Assembly (NCBI GenBank): GCA_903930485.1
Contig: CAIYYO010000032.1
Location: 1 to 5,709, forward strand
Direction: 5' to 3'
DNA: 5,709 nucleotides
DNA from: Methanobacteriota archaeon
GTDB lineage: Archaea; Altiarchaeota; Altiarchaeia; IMC4; QMZM01
The notes under the pieces are model-generated. The model did no database searches. It saw only the letters and a program-made list of their open reading frames with translations, and was not told where the DNA came from. Below, one piece after another: positions 1 to 5,709 of the stretch. Position 1 is the first letter of the stretch. Each line of letters opens with the position of its first letter. The position numbers and the translations under genes are program-made.

Positions 1-1859
1 GGGAACTTACGTACAATCTTGTCAAATACAAATCCGATTTCTATGACCCAAACAGCGCCGAAAATTATAACCGTATGTACCCTCAAGCGCCTCTAAAAAA
101 GCTTTTCACTATGCAGGCTTTCAAAGACTTTCTTTTGCTGCCACCCGATACCCAGACAATAGAAACAAGTGGCGAGCAACAGGAGGCTTTCAGGCAGTAC
201 CTCAAGCAAATGGGCTATACAAAGATTTCTGAAGATTTAATAGGCGCTCAGTATACGACTCAAGAAGACCGGTACATAGACTCGTATGGAGTGACCTTTA
301 ACAAGATAGTCATACAAAAAGCCAATCAAGAGATAGGGTCTATAGTGATATATGTACCTTCGGACACCGATTGGGAAAATAATTCTCCGGCTGATTTATA
401 CTCTGTTCTTATTAGTGGAAATTCTTCGATCCGAGCCGTAGCTGATGTAGACGGGACCGAGGTAGGCACCTGGCCGTACTTATTCACAACCGATGCTCCA
501 GAAGGTGAAGGAGCTTATATCGACATCCCCACACACAAGGACGGAGACATTGATCCCCTCAGCGGAATACCTACCTTTAGATATTATAACTGGCCAGAAG
601 CATATTATGTTGACGTTGGCGTCGCTTGCAGCCTAAGAGATGGGAATCTTTCAAAGTCGGGCATGAGTGGAGGAGGGCAGTACGTATTTAAAGAAAAAGG
701 GAAGATCAGTTTTAATGCGTCCTATGACGTAGAATGCACCTACTATTTTTACGGCGCGGCCTTAATGGGCTGCATTAATTACTCTTCAGGGAATGTATTT
801 ACTCCATGCTACATATCCATCCAGATGCCTTCGATAAACGATATTCATACATTCTTAGACGGACAGATTTCTGAAATTGGGCAGCTTTTCACGGTGGGAA
901 GTATTGGAATAGACAAGTCGGTCAACGTCGTCGAACTGGCAAATGCCAAAGTCGAGGCCATAGTCGCCAGCGGCGATGCCATCAAGTTCGGCGAGTCGAA
1001 TGCTTTACGCGTCCTCGTCAAAAACACAGGCGACGTTAACGTTTCAATCAAAGGCGTCTATTCCGATCCATCAAGCAAACTGATCTCCTGCGACTCAGAC
1101 GTTATCTCGCCGGGCCAGCAGGCCGAGTGTTTGCTTTCCGTTACACCAGTCCATGGTGAGGGCCTATCGGTCGAGGTCTCGTACGATTACAAGTCCTGCG
1201 GCAGAAGCCAGGTCGGCCTCGTCACGAAGACGTTGATGGATTCCAAAACCGTCCGTCCCATCTTGAAGGAACAGGCTTATCTGATGGGCGTGCACGGGGC
1301 GTGCGACAACAGCTACTATAGCTGCCATTCCGCGAGCGAGGGAAGCCTGATCGCAGGATACAAGTGCTACAAGACCTCGAACGGATTCTTTGCTCCGGCG
1401 ACCGAAAGATTCAATTTGCGGTTCGATGTGTCAGAGGTCCCGAAAAGTGCGGAAATACTTGGCGCAAAATTATATCTCAAGGCTTCCGAGGTCGGCGGAA
1501 AACAAACCGTCAACGTCTATTCAGTCGACAAAATCCCAGAAGTCGTGAAATGCCTGCCCGGCGGAGACATATGCACGAAACCCTATTGCGGGGAATGCAA
1601 GCCACTATATGACATCGACGGCACAATTACCTCCTCGGGAGAGATTTCTTCGGCCGGGCAGTATTCGTTCGATGTTACAAACTCGGTAAAAGATAGATTA
1701 GGAGGAGGCATCGTGTCACTGCAGATCCGCGGCGCTGAAGGCCTATGGGAGAGCCAGGGCCAGAGTTCGTGCTCGATAGAAAACGACTGGGATAAGCGAG
1801 ATATCTCTTTCGATGCAGGTGGGAGGGACGGGCCGTATCTGGAAATAGTCTACCGCTAG
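1..1859 (+). CDS. Large probable cell-surface protein, 5' end outside window (CARDB-like and DNRLRE-like domains)
   Basis: The frame is open from position 3 to the TAG at 1857-1859, giving about 618 residues with no start needed inside the window. The ATG at 75 has no ribosome-binding site or TATA box upstream and would give no signal peptide. I therefore read this as a gene truncated by the window edge. Residues below are counted from that ATG. Residues 1 to about 270 resemble no family I recognise. They lack cysteine until about residue 185, then have cysteines in short beta-like stretches (ACSLRD, VECTYY, MGCINY, TPCYI). Residues about 278-380 look like a CARDB/Ig-type fold, with LRVLVKNTGDVNVS and SPGQQAEC. 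Residues about 390-594 resemble a DNRLRE domain: FNLRFDVSEVP, AKLYLKA, YSFDVTNSVKDRL and the terminal GPYLEIVY. Fifteen cysteines suggest disulfides outside the cell. Function is unknown; adhesion or envelope structure is inference. GC content rises from about 45% (241-840) to 54% (901-1500). Confidence 0.85.
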   Translation, partial: ELTYNLVKYKSDFYDPNSAENYNRMYPQAPLKKLFTMQAFKDFLLLPPDTQTIETSGEQQEAFRQYLKQMGYTKISEDLIGAQYTTQEDRYIDSYGVTFNKIVIQKANQEIGSIVIYVPSDTDWENNSPADLYSVLISGNSSIRAVADVDGTEVGTWPYLFTTDAPEGEGAYIDIPTHKDGDIDPLSGIPTFRYYNWPEAYYVDVGVACSLRDGNLSKSGMSGGGQYVFKEKGKISFNASYDVECTYYFYGAALMGCINYSSGNVFTPCYISIQMPSINDIHTFLDGQISEIGQLFTVGSIGIDKSVNVVELANAKVEAIVASGDAIKFGESNALRVLVKNTGDVNVSIKGVYSDPSSKLISCDSDVISPGQQAECLLSVTPVHGEGLSVEVSYDYKSCGRSQVGLVTKTLMDSKTVRPILKEQAYLMGVHGACDNSYYSCHSASEGSLIAGYKCYKTSNGFFAPATERFNLRFDVSEVPKSAEILGAKLYLKASEVGGKQTVNVYSVDKIPEVVKCLPGGDICTKPYCGECKPLYDIDGTITSSGEISSAGQYSFDVTNSVKDRLGGGIVSLQIRGAEGLWESQGQSSCSIENDWDKRDISFDAGGRDGPYLEIVYR

Positions 1860-1873
1860 ACCAATCCCTGATA

Positions 1874-1887
1874 TTTTTTTTCTTTTT
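1874..1887 (+). terminator. Oligo-T tract ending the surface-protein gene
   Basis: Eight T residues (1874-1881), one C and five more T (1883-1887) begin 15 bases after the stop codon. Archaeal RNA polymerase terminates at such U-rich tracts without needing a hairpin, so this is a plausible terminator separating the upstream gene from fusA. No GC-rich stem precedes it. Assignment rests on position and composition only. Confidence 0.55.
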
Positions 1888-1899
1888 CCGGTATGCTGC

Positions 1900-1918
1900 G
1901 GCCTCTTGGATGGGGGCC
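1900..1918. other. Small GC-rich hairpin in the spacer before fusA
   Basis: GGCCTCT (1900-1906) can pair with GGGGGCC (1912-1918) across a five-base loop, giving seven pairs, two of them G-U in RNA. It lies after the T tract and just upstream of the fusA TATA-like elements. It is therefore in the wrong order for a classical terminator of the upstream gene. It may be chance or a regulatory element; nothing else supports it. Confidence 0.25.
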
Positions 1919-1921
1919 TTC

Positions 1922-1948
1922 ATATTTATACGTCTAAGACTATATAAT
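1922..1948 (+). promoter_or_regulatory. TATA-like promoter elements for fusA
   Basis: Two AT boxes resemble the archaeal TATA element: ATATTTATA (1922-1930) and TATATAAT (1941-1948). With the usual spacing of about 25 bases to the transcription start, the first predicts a start near 1953 and a leader of about 24 nt. The second predicts a start near 1970 and an almost leaderless mRNA. No Shine-Dalgarno sequence lies in 1951-1976, which favours the second box. A BRE purine stretch is weak at both. Confidence 0.5.
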
Positions 1949-1976
1949 GTTTCTTATTACTATCTAAAGAATCAAA

Positions 1977-4166
1977 ATGGGCCGAGAAGAGCAGATGCTT
2001 ATAAAAGTCAAGACTTTGATTGACAAGAGGGACAAGATCAGGAATATGGGGATCGTTGCGCACATAGACCACGGGAAGACGACGCTTTCGGACAACCTGT
2101 TGTCCCACGCCGGGCTTATATCCGAGGAGACCGCAGGAAAGCAGTGCGCCTTGGACTTCAGGGAAGACGAGCAGGCCAGAGGTATTACCATCAACGCCTC
2201 CAACGTCTCGATGGTTCACGAGTACGAAGGCGAAGAATACCTTATCAACTTGATCGACACACCCGGCCACGTGGACTTCGGAGGAGACGTTACAAGGGCG
2301 ATGAGGACCGTCGACGGAGTCATCATACTCGCATGCGCTGTCGAAGGCGTAATGCCGCAGACGAAGACCGTGCTCGCCCAGGCCCTTAGGGAAAGAGTCA
2401 AGCCGACGCTTTTCATAAACAAGGTCGACAGGCTCATAAATGAATTAAAGCTTTCCCCTGAAGAACTCCAGGACAGGTTCCTCAAGATCATAGCCGGCGT
2501 GAACAAGATCATAAAGCAGAGGCAGCCCGAGGGAGTGGACTGGACCGTTTCAGTGGAAAAGGGAAGCGTCGCCTTCGGAAGCGGATTCCACAACTGGGCC
2601 ATCAACGTTCCGTACATGAAGAAATCCGGGATAACCTTCAAAGACATCATAGATTATTGCATGACCGGAAACCAGAAAGAGCTTGCAAAGAAGGCGCCCG
2701 CTTACGCGATCATTCTAAACATGGCGGTAAAGCACCTGCCTAACCCGGTCGAGGCGCAGAAATTCAGGATCCCGCAGATATGGAAGGGCGACCTGGAAAG
2801 CGACATCGCGAAATCCATGATGGCGTGCGACGCCAACGGGCCGCTAGTCATGATGGTCACAAACATCCAGATATTCGACAAAAGAGAGGGCGAGGTCGCC
2901 ACTTGCAGGATATTCTCCGGCAAGGTCACAAGCGGTCAGGATGTTTACCTGATAAGCTCCAAGGTCACGGAAAGGGTTCAGCAGGTCAGCGTATACATGG
3001 GAGCTACGAGAGAGAATACCGACTACGTTCTGGCAGGAAACATCGTCGGAGTGACGGGCCTACGCCATGCTTTCGCAGGAGAGACCGTATCCATTGCCGA
3101 CATGCATGCCTTCGAAGGTCTGGCATATTCCTCGGAGCCCGTAATGACCGTGGCGGTCGAACCCGTCAACATGAAAGACATTACAAGGGTCGTCGACGTT
3201 CTTAGACAGGTCGCGAAAGTAGACCCGACCCTGCGTGTCAAGATAGACGAAGAGACAGGAGAATACCTATTATCAGGCATGGGGGAACTGCACCTCGAGG
3301 TCATAACCAACAGGATAAAAGCGGACGGGCTGCAGATAAAGACCACGCCCCCGATAGTCGTATACCGGGAATCGATCACAACGACCGCCGGGCCGATAGA
3401 GGGCAAGTCGCCGAACAAGCACAACAAATTCGAATTCTCGATAGAGCCCCTCGATAAGCCGATATTCGACGCCATCCGGTCCGGAGACCTGGGCGAGGGC
3501 CGAAGGAAGGACAGGAGCAAGGACCTCAGGGCGCAACTCGTCGAACTCGGGATGGAGAACGAGGAAGCAAAAAGGGTCATCGACATATACCACGGGAACA
3601 TGATGGTAGACCTGACGAAAGGTATACAGCACCTCGACGAAGTCCTGGAGCTCATATTCGACGCATTCGAAGAAGTCATGAACGGAGGACCCCTCGCAAA
3701 AGAGCCGGTCACGGGGATAAAGATCAAGCTACATGACGCATCCCTGCACGAAGACGCGATACACAGGGGGCCGGCACAGATATACCCTGCGGTCAGGAGG
3801 CCGATCTACGCCAACATACTCAGCGCTAAGCCTCTTTTATTGGAACCCATGCAGAAGGTATTCATCGACGTGCCGCAGGACTACATGGGCTCGATCACAA
3901 GAGAATTGCAGAAACGACGGGGAATCATAGGCGAGATGGAGCAGAAGGACGAGCTCATGACCGTTTCGGCGATAGTTCCGATAGGCGAATCGTTCGGATT
4001 CTCCGGAGACATAAGGGGCGCAAGCGAAGGACACGCCCTCTGGTCGACCGAGAATGCTGGATTCGACAGGCTCCCGACCGAGATGCAGTACAAGATAATC
4101 GGACAGATACGAGAAAGGAAGGGTTTGACCAAGGAAGTCCCCAAGGCTGGGGACTACATGGATTAG
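1977..4166 (+). CDS. fusA: Translation elongation factor 2 (aEF-2)
   Basis: This is the ribosome-dependent GTPase that drives translocation of tRNA and mRNA after peptide-bond formation; it acts in the cytoplasm. At 729 aa it is the normal length for archaeal EF-2, with no intein. The GTPase motifs are intact: AHIDHGKT (28-35), RGITI (68-72), DTPGH (94-98), NKVD (148-151) and SVAFGSG near 197. Later domains follow family order, with SGMGELHLEV in domain III and LHEDAIHRGPAQ in domain IV. His596 in that loop is the expected diphthamide site, made by the dph pathway and targeted by ADP-ribosylating toxins. The C-terminal ESFGFSGDIRGASEG and ALWSTENAGF segments are also typical. The ATG at 1977 gives the family N-terminus (MGREEQM, then IRNMGIVAHIDHG). 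No SD precedes it. An unusual detail is ACAVEGVMPQTKTV at 119-132, where most archaeal EF-2 proteins have VDAVEG and QTETV. The gene lies 117 bp after an unrelated surface-protein gene and 110 bp before tuf. Confidence 0.98.
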   Translation: MGREEQMLIKVKTLIDKRDKIRNMGIVAHIDHGKTTLSDNLLSHAGLISEETAGKQCALDFREDEQARGITINASNVSMVHEYEGEEYLINLIDTPGHVDFGGDVTRAMRTVDGVIILACAVEGVMPQTKTVLAQALRERVKPTLFINKVDRLINELKLSPEELQDRFLKIIAGVNKIIKQRQPEGVDWTVSVEKGSVAFGSGFHNWAINVPYMKKSGITFKDIIDYCMTGNQKELAKKAPAYAIILNMAVKHLPNPVEAQKFRIPQIWKGDLESDIAKSMMACDANGPLVMMVTNIQIFDKREGEVATCRIFSGKVTSGQDVYLISSKVTERVQQVSVYMGATRENTDYVLAGNIVGVTGLRHAFAGETVSIADMHAFEGLAYSSEPVMTVAVEPVNMKDITRVVDVLRQVAKVDPTLRVKIDEETGEYLLSGMGELHLEVITNRIKADGLQIKTTPPIVVYRESITTTAGPIEGKSPNKHNKFEFSIEPLDKPIFDAIRSGDLGEGRRKDRSKDLRAQLVELGMENEEAKRVIDIYHGNMMVDLTKGIQHLDEVLELIFDAFEEVMNGGPLAKEPVTGIKIKLHDASLHEDAIHRGPAQIYPAVRRPIYANILSAKPLLLEPMQKVFIDVPQDYMGSITRELQKRRGIIGEMEQKDELMTVSAIVPIGESFGFSGDIRGASEGHALWSTENAGFDRLPTEMQYKIIGQIRERKGLTKEVPKAGDYMD

Positions 4167-4180
4167 GCCGAAGGCTTGAT

Positions 4181-4193
4181 ATTTAAATTTATA
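4181..4193 (+). promoter_or_regulatory. TATA-like element for tuf
   Basis: ATTTAAATTTATA closely resembles the archaeal TATA consensus and starts 15 bases after the fusA stop. The usual spacing predicts a start near 4208-4212 and a leader of about 65 nt. A weaker alternative is TTAAAAG at 4221-4227, which would give a leader of about 25 nt that still contains the SD. tuf is therefore probably transcribed from its own promoter as well as by any readthrough from fusA. Confidence 0.5.
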
Positions 4194-4202
4194 ATTACAT
4201 TT

Positions 4203-4221
4203 TTAACCTAGGTAAATACCT
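4203..4221. repeat. Alternating ACCT/AGGT inverted repeat in the tuf leader
   Basis: The stretch contains ACCTAGGT (4206-4213), a perfect 8-bp palindrome. It overlaps AGGTAAATACCT (4210-4221), a second inverted repeat with five-base arms and a two-base centre. The result is three alternating half-sites, ACCT, AGGT and ACCT. It lies at about the predicted transcription start, where a bound repressor could block initiation. Such a short element could also arise by chance in AT-rich spacer DNA. Confidence 0.35.
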
Positions 4222-4261
4222 TAAAAGTAAATAATAACGGAAAAGCGTTTAACGATAAAGC

Positions 4262-4266
4262 AGGAG
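4262..4266 (+). promoter_or_regulatory. Shine-Dalgarno sequence for tuf
   Basis: AGGAG lies ten bases before the ATG at 4277 in an otherwise A-rich leader. It matches the 3' end of archaeal 16S rRNA and fixes the tuf start. The contrast with fusA, which has no such site, is notable. Confidence 0.8.
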
Positions 4267-4276
4267 AAAACAAAAA

Positions 4277-5548
4277 ATGGCAGAAAAACCCCACATAAAC
4301 CTTGTGTTTATAGGACACGTAGACCACGGAAAATCCACTCTGGTAGGTCGTTTGCTCTACGAAGTCGGAGAAGTATCAGAGCAGACCATGAAGAAGTATA
4401 AAGACGAAGCAGAGAAGATGGGCAAGGGAACCTTTGAGTTCGCATGGGTCATGGACTCCCTAAAAGAAGAAAGGGAAAGAGGGGTCACGATAGACATCGC
4501 GCACAAGAAATTCCAGTCCCAGAAGAACTACTTCACGATCATCGATGCGCCCGGGCACAGGGACTTCGTAAAGAACATGATCACTGGGGCCTCGCAGGCC
4601 GATGCCGCGATACTCGTGGTTTCCACAAAAGACGGAGTACAGCCGCAGACGAAAGAGCATGCGTTCCTCTCGAGAACCCTCGGCGTAAAGCAGATAATAG
4701 TCGCCCTCAACAAGATGGACGCGGTGAACTATGAAGAAGCCGCCTACAAAAAAGTAAAAGACGAAGTATCCAAGCTCCTGTCAGGCATCGGATACAAGGT
4801 AGACGAGATAGACTTCATACCCGTTTCAGCATACCTGGGAGACAACATAAAAACAAAGAGCGACAAGACGCCCTGGTACAAAGGAAAGACGCTGCTTGCG
4901 GCATTCGACGACCTGAAGATCCCAGAGAAGCCCACAGACAAGCCCTTAAGAGTACCCGTACAAGACGCATACACCATTACGGGCGTAGGAACAGTGCCGG
5001 TCGGAAGGGTCGAGACAGGGATCATGAAGCCAGGCCAGAAAGTGATTTTCATGCCCGCCAATGTGACTGGAGAGATCAAGACGATAGAGATGCACCACGA
5101 GGTACTCGCACAGGCAGTCCCGGGAGACAACATAGGATTCAACGTCAGGGGAATAGGCAAAAATGACGTGAAGAGAGGAGACGTAGCTGGACCCGTAGAC
5201 AGTCCGCCAACGGTCGCGGAAGACTTTACGGCGCAGATAGTAGTGCTCGGACACCCTTCGGCGATAACAGTCGGATACACGCCTGTCTTCCACATACACA
5301 CCGCGCAAGTAGCATGCACCTTCATAGAGCTGCTGAAGAAGATAGACCCCAAGACGGGACAGACTTCGGAAGAACACCCTCAATTCCTGAAAACAGGAGA
5401 CGTGGCGGTCATAAAAGTGAAGCCGACAAAACTATTATGCGTCGAAACCGCGAAAGACTTCCCGCCCCTGGGCAGATTCGCCATAAGAGACATGGGAAGC
5501 ACCATCGCGGCAGGGATGGTCATAAGCGTGACGCCGAAGAAAGTATGA
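4277..5548 (+). CDS. tuf: Translation elongation factor 1A (aEF-1A, EF-Tu homologue)
   Basis: This GTPase carries aminoacyl-tRNA to the ribosomal A site as a GTP ternary complex. The 423 aa are full length. G motifs are complete: GHVDHGKST (13-21), RGVTID (68-73), DAPGH (90-94, with catalytic His94), NKMD (145-148) and SAY (184-186). Domain II includes GVGTVPVGRVETG, and the EF-1A hallmarks MHHE and PGDNIGFNVRG follow. Domain III runs from about VAEDFTAQIVVLGHPSAI to the C-terminus, with GRFAIRDMGSTIAAGMV near the end. The loop after the DAPGH region reads STKDGVQPQTKEH (116-128), the short form. TACK archaea, Asgards and eukaryotes have an insert of about eleven residues there, so the source is probably euryarchaeal or DPANN-like. 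It is not SelB: it ends where EF-1A ends, with no extra C-terminal domain. The ATG at 4277 has an AGGAG ten bases upstream. rpsJ follows after 75 bp. Confidence 0.98.
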   Translation: MAEKPHINLVFIGHVDHGKSTLVGRLLYEVGEVSEQTMKKYKDEAEKMGKGTFEFAWVMDSLKEERERGVTIDIAHKKFQSQKNYFTIIDAPGHRDFVKNMITGASQADAAILVVSTKDGVQPQTKEHAFLSRTLGVKQIIVALNKMDAVNYEEAAYKKVKDEVSKLLSGIGYKVDEIDFIPVSAYLGDNIKTKSDKTPWYKGKTLLAAFDDLKIPEKPTDKPLRVPVQDAYTITGVGTVPVGRVETGIMKPGQKVIFMPANVTGEIKTIEMHHEVLAQAVPGDNIGFNVRGIGKNDVKRGDVAGPVDSPPTVAEDFTAQIVVLGHPSAITVGYTPVFHIHTAQVACTFIELLKKIDPKTGQTSEEHPQFLKTGDVAVIKVKPTKLLCVETAKDFPPLGRFAIRDMGSTIAAGMVISVTPKKV

Positions 5549-5570
5549 TAACATAAAGTCATACCTACTT

Positions 5571-5587
5571 CTATATTTATTTTTATT
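5571..5587 (+). promoter_or_regulatory. AT-rich TATA-like / T-rich element between tuf and rpsJ
   Basis: CTATATTTATTTTTATT begins 22 bases after the tuf stop. It could act as a TATA box for rpsJ (TATATTTAT, 5572-5580), predicting a start near 5600-5605. It could instead be a T-rich termination tract for tuf, or serve both roles. The sequence alone does not separate these. Confidence 0.4.
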
Positions 5588-5604
5588 AATCCAACAGGAT
5601 TAAT
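5585..5604 (+). other. Perfect 8-bp hairpin created by the tandem duplication
   Basis: ATTAATCC (5585-5592) is the exact reverse complement of GGATTAAT (5597-5604), with an AACA loop. In RNA this stem would hide the first AGGA and leave the second SD copy free. The hairpin follows from the duplication because ATTAAT is itself palindromic, so it may be a by-product rather than selected. Confidence 0.55.
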
Positions 5605-5612
5605 CCAACAGG
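5585..5612 (+). repeat. Exact 14-bp tandem duplication carrying the SD core
   Basis: The unit ATTAATCCAACAGG occurs twice with no mismatch, at 5585-5598 and 5599-5612, and the next base (A) also matches. Each copy ends in the CAGGA core of a Shine-Dalgarno sequence; only the second continues to AGGAG at proper distance from the rpsJ start. Replication slippage is the simplest origin. Confidence 0.9.
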
Positions 5613-5614
5613 AG
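5610..5614 (+). promoter_or_regulatory. Shine-Dalgarno sequence for rpsJ
   Basis: AGGAG lies nine bases before the ATG at 5624, nearly the same spacing as at tuf. It supports that start codon for rpsJ. Confidence 0.8.
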
Positions 5615-5623
5615 CAACACAGG

Positions 5624-5709
5624 ATGGAAAAAGCAAGGATCATACTGATAGGAAAAGACGTCAAAGAACTCGAGAACGTAGCCAAACAGATAGTGGACAT
5701 AACAGGCAA
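5624..5709 (+). CDS. rpsJ: Ribosomal protein uS10 (S10), 5' fragment
   Basis: uS10 is a small ribosomal subunit protein of the 30S head. Only 28 complete codons fall in the window, starting MEKARIILIGKDVKELENV. They match the archaeal uS10 N-terminus, which has a KARI strand, then a G-x-D turn and a helix before a conserved TG. The position directly after tuf is the classical place for rpsJ in both archaea and bacteria, which strengthens the call. The gene continues beyond the right edge, so the rest cannot be assessed. The leader has the duplicated SD unit described separately. Confidence 0.9.
   Translation, partial: MEKARIILIGKDVKELENVAKQIVDITG

Noticed and set aside
75..77. ATG at 75 as the true start of the surface-protein gene
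   Set aside because: The frame continues open to the left edge with ordinary protein-like sequence. There is no SD or promoter upstream, and no signal peptide would result for an apparently extracellular protein.
1860..1976. tRNA or small RNA gene in the spacer before fusA
   Set aside because: No cloverleaf, no tRNA-like T-loop sequence, and the spacer is explained by a T tract plus promoter elements.
3023..3727. Long open frame of 234 codons on the minus strand inside fusA
   Set aside because: It lies wholly antisense to a fully conserved EF-2 gene, and its translation is serine/threonine/arginine-rich low-quality sequence with no recognisable motif. The codon bias of the sense strand explains it.
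1977..4166. Possible intein or frameshift in EF-2
   Set aside because: The length of 729 aa is normal and all GTPase and domain IV motifs follow in order without interruption.
4744..5352. Open frame of 202 codons on the minus strand inside tuf
   Set aside because: It is antisense to conserved EF-1A, lacks a ribosome site or domain, and is explained by codon bias of the sense gene.
4277..5548. Possible SelB or other EF-1A paralogue instead of EF-1A
   Set aside because: Normal EF-1A length, complete signature motifs and the position before rpsJ all support the canonical factor.
5585..5612. Start of a CRISPR or longer repeat array
   Set aside because: There are only two directly adjacent 14-bp copies without spacers, and the second is followed directly by the rpsJ start region.

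Overview
The window is archaeal. Its core is the 3' part of a str-type translation operon. Translation elongation factor 2 (fusA, 1977-4166) is followed by elongation factor 1A (tuf, 4277-5548) and then the first 28 codons of ribosomal protein uS10 (rpsJ, from 5624). EF-2 has the archaeal/eukaryal form, including the HEDAIHRG diphthamide loop. EF-1A is 423 aa and resembles the eukaryotic factor more than bacterial EF-Tu. The short DGVQPQT loop in EF-1A lacks the long insert shared by TACK archaea, Asgards and eukaryotes. This points to a euryarchaeal or DPANN-like lineage, but I cannot name a phylum with confidence.

Left region (1-1859): the reading frame is open to the left edge, so this is the C-terminal part of a longer protein whose true start lies outside the window. 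It looks like a cysteine-containing cell-surface protein. A novel N-terminal region is followed by a CARDB-like immunoglobulin fold and a C-terminal DNRLRE-like beta domain. Base composition and valine codon choice change sharply near position 890, close to the boundary before the Ig-like domain, which suggests a mosaic gene.

The three spacers are 117, 110 and 75 bp. The first holds an oligo-T tract (probable termination of the surface-protein gene), a small GC-rich hairpin and TATA-like boxes for fusA, but no Shine-Dalgarno (SD) sequence, so fusA mRNA may be leaderless or nearly so. The second holds a strong AT-rich TATA-like element, an ACCT/AGGT alternating inverted repeat near the predicted transcription start, and a clear AGGAG before tuf. 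The third is the most unusual non-coding piece: an exact tandem duplication of a 14-bp unit carrying the SD core. The duplication also creates an 8-bp perfect hairpin just upstream of rpsJ.

Functionally, EF-1A delivers aminoacyl-tRNA, EF-2 drives translocation, and uS10 is a small-subunit protein, so the right two thirds is housekeeping translation. The left gene appears unrelated and sits where rps12-rps7 are found in the classical arrangement. I see no evidence of a new defence, mobile or biosynthetic system. The points worth a second look are the mosaic surface protein, the duplicated SD/hairpin before rpsJ, and the operator-like repeat before tuf.
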